64,000 bases of DNA, taken from Toxotes chatareus (lineage: Eukaryota; Chordata; Actinopteri; Toxotidae). A model generated the notes under the pieces. That model had not been told where the DNA came from and ran no database searches. It saw only the letters and a list, made by a program, of their open reading frames with translations. Positions within the stretch are counted from its first letter, which is position 1; every line of letters begins with the position of its first letter. Shown here in pieces: positions 58,438 to 64,000 of the stretch. The DNA is taken from NCBI GenBank assembly GCA_016801885.1, contig JAFBJY010000411.1, positions 115,919 to 179,918 of the forward strand, given 5' to 3'. The translations under genes and the position numbers were made by a program.

Positions 58438-59049
58438 ATGACACTTAACATACAGCCTCCAACACATAGACAACACACCATATCCACACTCACTCATGCA
58501 CCAGATCCAATAACCAGGCAAACCAGTAAACAATACTTCAAACTGATACAGGCTCTATATCACAAACAAATCATGGACACAGCCATAAACACCAGAACAT
58601 TTCTCCCAGGTATGCTGAGACAAGTCACACGCCTCACAGATTTTATTAAACCATCCACACCCACAACAGAAACGCGCAATAAAATACATGATAATACTAC
58701 AACTTGGATGCACAACACAATCACCATACTACACGACCATTACACACACATAATCAACACTATATATACATCATCTTACAATTCCATAGCTTTAGATATA
58801 GCCACCAGTTGGGCCAGGAAACGCTACGGATCAAGACTTTCTACATCAACACTGCAAGAGACCCACCGACTTTTGAAGATCACCAGCATCCCCCAACAAC
58901 CAGAACATCACCCCATTCATCAACAAACAAGAACCAACACCCTATCAACCATCTCCGAAGAAGAATATCCCCCCCCTACCCAAATCATCCGCCCCCACCA
59001 CCCTCTCTGTCTACCAAGGCATACGGAAAACCACCACAGAAGAACTTAA
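58438..59049 (+). CDS. PLE ORF, N-terminal region (unknown function)
   Basis: This is an open frame of 203 codons, Thr/His/Pro-rich. A conserved-looking helical core reads TFLPGMLRQVTRLTDFIKPS, TRNKIHDNTTTWMHNTITIL and SWARKRYGSRLSTSTL. Similar regions precede the SGNH domain in repetitive fish proteins. It may act as a gag- or ORF1-like nucleic-acid-binding part. The frame is lost at 59,049 and a Pro/Ser-rich linker (59,319-59,800) continues in other frames. Confidence 0.5.
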   Translation: MTLNIQPPTHRQHTISTLTHAPDPITRQTSKQYFKLIQALYHKQIMDTAINTRTFLPGMLRQVTRLTDFIKPSTPTTETRNKIHDNTTTWMHNTITILHDHYTHIINTIYTSSYNSIALDIATSWARKRYGSRLSTSTLQETHRLLKITSIPQQPEHHPIHQQTRTNTLSTISEEEYPPPTQIIRPHHPLCLPRHTENHHRRT

Positions 59050-59810
59050 TCTACAATCCTATCCCCCAAGCCCATTTTACCTCAACAAATCTCAACAGAA
59101 ACCCAAACCACACCTCAACATAAGACCACATCAACAGAGAAGACAAAACCAGATCCCAGTAGCCCCTCCCTCTCCTCACCCAATTTATAAACCCACCCTC
59201 AGAGGACCCATCAAGCCCCCACCCCTATAACAACAACATCTCTATCATCAAGACCGACTCAGAAATCGCTCCACCGGCCCCAACAACCTCTACTCCTCAA
59301 CTACAGAAAATCCGGAAAGTGACCTGGGGACCTCTACCTACTACAGAAGAAATACACTCAAGCACCCCCATAACCCTATCTCCCCATTCTCCCTCCTATT
59401 TCATCTTCTTCACCACCCATACAAATAATAGCTCAGATTCACCACCCCAGCCATCACTGACACACCATAGAGGAACTCCAAACAGTCACTCTCAGCACAC
59501 ATTCCAATGTTTCTGTCCATATGAGCATGTGCCCCACATCATGTCTCCACCATCATACTTCATCTCCCATCTCTCCTACTATCCAACCTGAAAACTCCCA
59601 CCCCTCCCTTCTTTCAAGTCGCCTTCCTCTTCTTCCCCACCCCATTCACCCACTTCTCCTATCCCAGCCGCTCAACCTTTCCCTCACCTGCCACCTACCT
59701 TACTACTGTCTCCCTCCCCCCCTCCACCCCTCTTGGCTGCACCATACCTCCGGACCAGACCCTTCATCGACCCTAACTACCATATTGCACGTCCCACCAT
59801 AAAATCCAGG

Positions 59811-60340
59811 ACTGGCATTTCAAGACAAAGAAACCTATCCTCATCCTTGGCGACTCAAACGTCCCAGGATACACCCACCCACAGATCCAAATAGACAGCT
59901 ACCCTGGAGCAAACATCTACCATTTCCTCAAGGTTTGTGAAAAAACTCCCCCCAACCCCCATGTCAAGATTCTCATTTTCTCAATTGGAATAAACAATAA
60001 AGATCAAGACCCTAAACAAACCTCCATCAAACAACTGAAGACCCTCTTCCGTCAAGGTAAGTCGACCTTCCCCAATGCAGACATTTACTTCCCGTAATGA
60101 ATTTTTCATCCAACCTCACCCCAACCCAGAAACATAATCTCACCCTCATAAACAACGTCATGGCCACCCACTTTCCCATCCTCACTGAAATTTCTCATGA
60201 AACTTTCACTACAGAAAAAGACAACATCCATTGTACACCCACCACAGCAAGCCTTATCTTCCAAAATTGGCTGGCACAACTAAATTTACAACAAATCCCA
60301 AACCCAACCCGGACCTCTCACAACACACTCACACCACACA
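59811..60340 (+). pseudogene. SGNH-hydrolase-like domain in the PLE
   Basis: This esterase/lipase-type fold carries all recognisable SGNH blocks. The Ser block is ILILGDSNV (59,849-59,857). A Gly block follows (DSYPGANIYHF), then the Asn block IFSIGINNKDQD and the terminal Asp-x-x-His block DNIHCTP (60,220-60,231). One base is missing near 60,091-60,095, so the reading changes frame after ADIYFP and continues MNFSSNLTPTQKH. Esterase domains are known in ORF1 of CR1-type LINEs; here the domain precedes a PLE RT. Substrate unknown. Confidence 0.65.
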
Positions 60341-60359
60341 TCAGCCTCCGGACCTGGGG

Positions 60360-60680
60360 TGGAACTCCACTTCAAATATCCTTAACCTAGCCACCCTCTT
60401 CTCTCCCTCTACATCTCAACGTCAGCTTTTGGAGAGGGGCCTAACTTTCATACCTAGACCCATGCATCTCGTCCGGGAGGAACTTCATAAGGACCTATAC
60501 GACAGACGACTTAAACTCATTGACTATTTTCACCTTCAACCTGACCAACAACCAACCTTATTTACTCATTCATCTCATTGGGAACCCGACCATAGAAAAC
60601 CTCATCCACTCATCCACCAAACTATTCAACAAAACAATAGGGCCCTACAACGTTTCCGCCCCCGGGATATCTCCGATAAC
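60360..60680 (+). pseudogene. PLE reverse transcriptase, N-terminal remnant
   Basis: The frame contains ILNLATLFSPSTSQRQLLER, GLTFIPRPMHLVREEL and DRRLKLIDYFHL. This is the N-terminal signature found before the RT fingers in Penelope/Neptune-type elements (NLS...LLxxGLxFxPTP...RRLxLxxYF). It is cut off near 60,680. No RT catalytic box (A/YxDD) is present before the insertion. Confidence 0.7.
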
Positions 60681-62970
60681 CTCTCGGGCCGGGCCCGCCG
60701 GCCCGGCCATGCCATTTCTCGGACATGTCTGTGTTTTTTTGTACCTACATAACTACTGCATTTAAGGTGGTGCGCATGCAGCATATCATTTGAAAGCTGA
60801 AAGTCTTATCTTTTCAGCGATATAAACCTTTACAAGCTAAAACAACGACTTTAGGTAGAACTAAACCATCTTCTAAAAACAACAAAGTAATAACTGTCGT
60901 CGCTCATTGTTTTTATTTTTTTACTAGTCGCCCTGCGGTTCAACACGCAGCGCAACAACAACAAAAATGGTCTTGTTTTGTCGGGAAAAGTCTAAAGAAT
61001 CACGTCGAGTTGAAAAATGCGGTCAAAAACATTTCTTTAGGTGCATAAATGATCAAAAGTTGCAATCAAATTTTTCCGACTGAAAACTACAGTGCACTAT
61101 TGCTCCTTCGTTTCTACGTTTTGTCGCCTCTGTTTTGTTTTGAAAATTAATACCATGGAGCTTGGTTTGTAGTCCCTGCCCTCTGCTTTTGATTGACACC
61201 TCATTTGACCATCCAGGAAGATCTATGGCCCCCACAGCCAGAAATAGCCAATGAGCGACTCTAACACGTTAAAGTGCACCGCCCACTCTGACGCTTGTCT
61301 TTTCCGCCTATCATATCTTACGCTGAATCTGATCTAATGGCCGTGTAGCCAATGAAATTGCAGTCGCGGGGAAGTGTCACATGTTGTGATTGTGGAAGGA
61401 GGAGGGGCTACAAGACCGTGCGTAAACAAATATACTGGATGTCAGCTAGTCGTGCGTGCGTGCGTGCGTAAAAAAAACAGTAGTGATTTTCTTATGGCTC
61501 GGCTCGCTAAAAGTGCCGGTTCTTTCAGCTCCCCAGGTTCTCCGCAGATGTTTTTTGTTGCTTAAATTGATTTATTAACAAAATAATGTAAAATTACGTG
61601 TAAAATTAATTAATTTTCCTGCGGTCACTCATTTTGTCACCTTCTCAGCGTGTTCTCTCTCTCTTTCTCTGTCTGTAACCCCCGCTACCGCAACACCCCC
61701 GCCCCCGGCTTAGTGCGGACACGCCGCACGTCACGTAGTTGACCAATCACGTGAACGAAAAAACAAAAACAAAGCGGCTGCGGCTCCCGTCGTTCACTTC
61801 AAAGATGGCCATTGCGGTCGCGACCGAGACATCACTTAGAAACAGGAGAGGGCAAAAGGGCCATGTGGCTGTGGGTTTTTGTTCCCAGCAATCAAGAGCA
61901 CACAGTTTGACCAATCAACTGTCTGAAGACTGAGATCCGTTGATTAAATGAGTCAAGTCTCTTACTTTACTGCATGGCATGCTGAGAATAACGTGATGAT
62001 GTCATCATCTGCCGCTTATATGGGTCCAGGCCCAGGTTGCGGCCGCCCAGTCCACACCGAAATTCTACGGTGGGCTCACCACCTGTGGGCTCACCACCAG
62101 GTGGAGGTGGTGCCGTCCAGAGTGGGGCTCAAACCCACGATCCTGAGATATTGAGTCTCATGTTCTACTAATTGAACTAACCAGGCGGCCAAACTTAGGA
62201 AGGTGAAATTGTAAATATGTAAACAGTGTGCTGTGAATAGTATGTGTGATTCATTCACATAAAGTTGTTGATTTCTGACCATAGCACTTTTTCTGACTAA
62301 TTTCTTATAATGCAGGTTTAGTTTCAATAGAATAATGAGCATTCAATGTGTTCTCTCTTCCATAACGATTTTTGTACTACTAATTGTGAATATGAATATG
62401 AATATTAATATGAATATTAATATATTGGAGGAATCAATATGGAATATGATTCCTCTAAGTGTCACCTTTCATTAGAGCCGTCATTGATGTCTGTATGTTG
62501 AAGCATTCAGGAGTTATACACTTGGCACCTGGCGTGCCCAAGAGCTATCCAAAGTGGCCATTTTGGATAGCTCTTGAGAACGCCTGGACATACCCACTGA
62601 AAAACCTGTGCAAAACAGTCAATTTTTGTACAATTGCTATGAAATTTTAACATGGAATGGGTAGGACTTCAGTCTACAGAAATATGTTGTCATCTAATCC
62701 TATCCTACAAGCCCAGGTTATTAGAAAGATGCATTTTAAAAAAAAAAATCCAGGCAAGGAAAAAAAAAAATTTTTTTGTGTTTAATATTCTCTTACTCGA
62801 TACCAGTTACACCTACAGTAGATCAGACTGCTGAAATAAAAACTTTAGAGTGTTACCTTCACAAAGAGACCAAACTTTTGAATGTCCTTCTAAGGGCTCA
62901 AGAACAGCTTTGAATTTAATTTGGGCATGTTTTTGACAGGTGTTTTGGGCAAATTAGGCCGGAGTGTTAA
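60681..62970. mobile_element. Composite insertion replacing the PLE RT core
   Basis: About 2.3 kb shows no PLE coding signal. The left end has a GC-rich hairpin (60,687-60,708). Inside are a hAT-like stretch also found at 22,745 (TTATGGCTCGGCTCGCTAAA), a CpG-rich CCAAT-containing block (61,640-61,830), a tRNA-Lys SINE (61,990-62,190, minus) and a 38-bp palindrome (62,539-62,576). The right end reads GGCCGGAGTGTTAAGGGTTA. At least two elements are nested. Boundaries are approximate, and terminal repeats are not convincing. Confidence 0.55.
61990..62190 (-). repeat. tRNA-Lys-derived SINE (minus strand)
   Basis: Read on minus from 62,190, a cloverleaf-like body contains GGTTAGTTCAATTAGTAGAA (D-arm side), TGAGACTCAATATCTCA (anticodon arm) and GGATCGTGGGTTTGAGCCCC (T arm). 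It is closest to tRNA-Lys. The anticodon loop reads CAA, so it is not a functional tRNA-Lys gene. The tail has CTGGGCCTGGACCCA and AGATGATGACATCATC, shared with the SINE pieces at 23,447 and 39,477. Confidence 0.75.
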
Positions 62971-62976
62971 GGGTTA

Positions 62977-63231
62977 ATCCGTCACAAACACTATATAGGC
63001 GAAACCAAACACTCCATCCATACCCGTCTTTCACAGCATCTTTATAACATTGGAGAAGGTCGACTGACTACCCCTCTAGTACAACATTTCCAATCACACC
63101 CCCCTACCCACCTGATAATTTCTGGACTCGAAAACAATGATGCATGGACAATAAAACAAAGAAAGAGAGCTGAAAAAATCTGGATTCACAAACTTGGAAC
63201 CACTGTACCCAAAGGACTCAATGATGACTAA
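62977..63231 (+). CDS. PLE GIY-YIG endonuclease domain (C-terminal)
   Basis: This is the nicking endonuclease that cuts target DNA for a Penelope-like element. The frame from the insertion edge (62,977) to TAA at 63,229 reads RHKHYIGETKHSIHTRLSQH, with the second half of the GIY-YIG motif and the catalytic-type Arg. TTPLVQHFQSHPPTHLIISG follows, and then KRAEKIWIHKLGTTVPKGLN, which contains the conserved Glu. The GIY half lies upstream and is lost to the insertion. The open frame is about 85 codons without internal breaks. Confidence 0.8.
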   Translation: MRHKHYIGETKHSIHTRLSQHLYNIGEGRLTTPLVQHFQSHPPTHLIISGLENNDAWTIKQRKRAEKIWIHKLGTTVPKGLNDD

Positions 63232-63261
63232 AGGACTCTCCCTTTTTTTTTTTTTTCCTCT

Positions 63262-63560
63262 TTACAGTAAGTTCTCCCACTCCCCCTATCGCCTAATGGC
63301 TATTATCCCCGCCTGCCACCCAGCAGGCTAGGTTTCGTATCCCACCCCCAATTATTAATTTTAAATTTTAACTTTTTTTCTAAGCATTGATTAAAGTTAC
63401 CCTACATCTTTCTTAAACAATATATAGCTCAATGCCAAACACTCCCGTCTGTCACCCAGCAGACCAGAGTTTGACCCCCACCTCTACTCAGACTCTTTCC
63501 CCCCCTTCAGTTAATTCTCCCTTGTCCCCCCTATAGCCTAATGGTTATTACCCCCGCCAA
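63262..63560 (+). repeat. tRNA-like modules downstream of the PLE coding region
   Basis: CCCTATCGCCTAATGGCTAT (A-box-like), CCTGCCACCCAGCAGG (anticodon-arm-like stem) and GGTTTCGTATCCC (B-box-like) occur in tRNA order at 63,275-63,336. A second anticodon-arm/T-arm pair lies at 63,446-63,480 and a third A-box-like part at 63,525-63,556. They resemble degenerate tRNA-Glu/Gly pieces. A further B-box-like GGGGTTCAATCCCC lies at about 58,208-58,221 near the left end. Confidence 0.5.
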
Positions 63561-63644
63561 AAAAAAAATTTTTTTTTCTCTTTCTTCTCTTCCTCCCCTC
63601 CCTTCCAATTATTCGCCACCACCGGACCCCTGTCAACAGGACTA

Positions 63645-63745
63645 TTCTCAGTTTCTTTCTCCTTCTTATTTTGAATTTACAGACCAGTAGGCCAGTGCAC
63701 AAAAAATTCACCCATAACCCTTAACCCCAACCCAAACCCCAACCC
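63645..63745 (+). repeat. PLE right terminal direct repeat
   Basis: Partner of 57,675-57,775. The sequence beyond it is C-rich with CCTAACCCTAACC-type stretches up to about 63,900 and no coding signal. Confidence 0.9.
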
Positions 63746-64000
63746 CATACTTTCCCTAACCTTAAGCCCCCTACCTCCTCACCTTTCTCTCTCCTCCCTC
63801 CTAACTTGTTCAGTCCTCACCCACCCGAACCCCTAAACTTCCCTAATCCTAACCTTAACCATCCCACTGCCCACTCTATTTAATCCTAACCCTAACCTTT
63901 ATACCTCGCCTACACCCCAGCTCCATAACCCTATCTGAAGATTTTACAATCCTGGTTGACCTTTTATAATTCCTTTATCTCCCCACCTATTTTATCCTCC

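Larger units (their letters stand above)
57675..63745 (+). mobile_element. Penelope-like element with terminal direct repeats (internally deleted)
   Basis: A 101-bp direct repeat with only two mismatches lies at 57,675-57,775 and 63,645-63,745 (GACCAGTAGGCCAGTGCACA is shared). Between them are an N-terminal helical ORF, an SGNH-hydrolase-like domain, a PLE-type RT N-terminal block and a GIY-YIG endonuclease. That is the PLE gene order plus an extra domain. The RT core is absent and 60.69-62.97 kb is unrelated insertion DNA. The element may extend beyond the window. Confidence 0.8.

Noticed and set aside
62095..62190. Functional tRNA gene on the minus strand
   Set aside because: The cloverleaf is degenerate, the anticodon loop is altered from the tRNA-Lys it resembles, and it carries a SINE tail shared with other copies.
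57675..63745. Hammerhead ribozyme in the PLE terminal repeats
   Set aside because: I looked for the CUGANGA and GAAA core with closing stems and did not find a convincing match.
63700..63900. Telomeric repeat array
   Set aside because: CCTAACCC-like words occur but are irregular and not in a (CCCTAA)n array; part of the stretch belongs to the PLE terminal repeat.
1..64000. CRISPR array or bacterial operon
   Set aside because: The repeats present are minisatellites and transposon-derived tandem units, and genes are intron-split with eukaryotic splice sites.

Overview
The window looks like nuclear DNA of a spiny-rayed teleost fish. The host coding signal is a fish-specific NLR-C (NLRC3-like, NACHT-LRR-B30.2) immune receptor split into small exons. 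Around it lie typical fish mobile elements: BEL/Pao, Tc1/mariner, hAT-like, a Maverick/Polinton (adintovirus-like) relic, a Penelope-like element (PLE), tRNA-derived SINEs and solo LTRs. No bacterial or plasmid features were seen.

Layout. 1-2,370: a candidate solo LTR, then unassigned sequence. 2,371-22,170 (minus strand): NLR gene copy A. From 5' to 3' it has an ISRE-like promoter and non-coding exon (~22.1 kb), a start-codon exon (19,885-20,022), three short N-terminal exons, a FISNA-NACHT exon (16,686-18,490), two LRR exons, a 47-bp linker exon and a PRY-SPRY exon (2,371-2,918). A BEL/Pao element (3,114-10,914) and a 1.44-kb hAT-like element (11,568-13,004) sit in its 3' introns. 14,040-28,995 is duplicated in direct tandem at 30,022-45,034 (offset about 16.02-16.05 kb), which creates NLR copy B. 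Copy B lacks the last LRR exon, the linker and B30.2. Each copy carries the same solo LTRs, dispersed repeats, SINE, minisatellite, foldback repeat and microsatellite. A Tc1-like element (45,060-46,675) marks the right edge of copy B.

46.7-50.2 kb is mostly unassigned, with an old Tc1 fragment and a perfect 22-bp hairpin. 50.4-56.4 kb is a decayed Polinton/adintovirus-like relic: capsid-type and adenain-like protease fragments on plus; small structural-like ORFs, a packaging ATPase and a protein-primed-type DNA polymerase B on minus. An LTR-like insertion splits the polymerase. 56.8-57.7 kb holds tandem repeats and a lone zinc-finger fragment. 57.7-64 kb is a PLE with 101-bp terminal direct repeats, an SGNH-hydrolase-like domain, an RT N-terminal region and a GIY-YIG endonuclease domain. 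Its RT core has been replaced by about 2.3 kb of other DNA.

The NLR exon model is phase-consistent across every junction I could test. However, almost every coding segment in the window (host and transposon) is broken by single-base, mostly homopolymer-type indels rather than nonsense codons. True decay and uncorrected long-read assembly errors are therefore hard to separate, and pseudogene calls should be read with that in mind.
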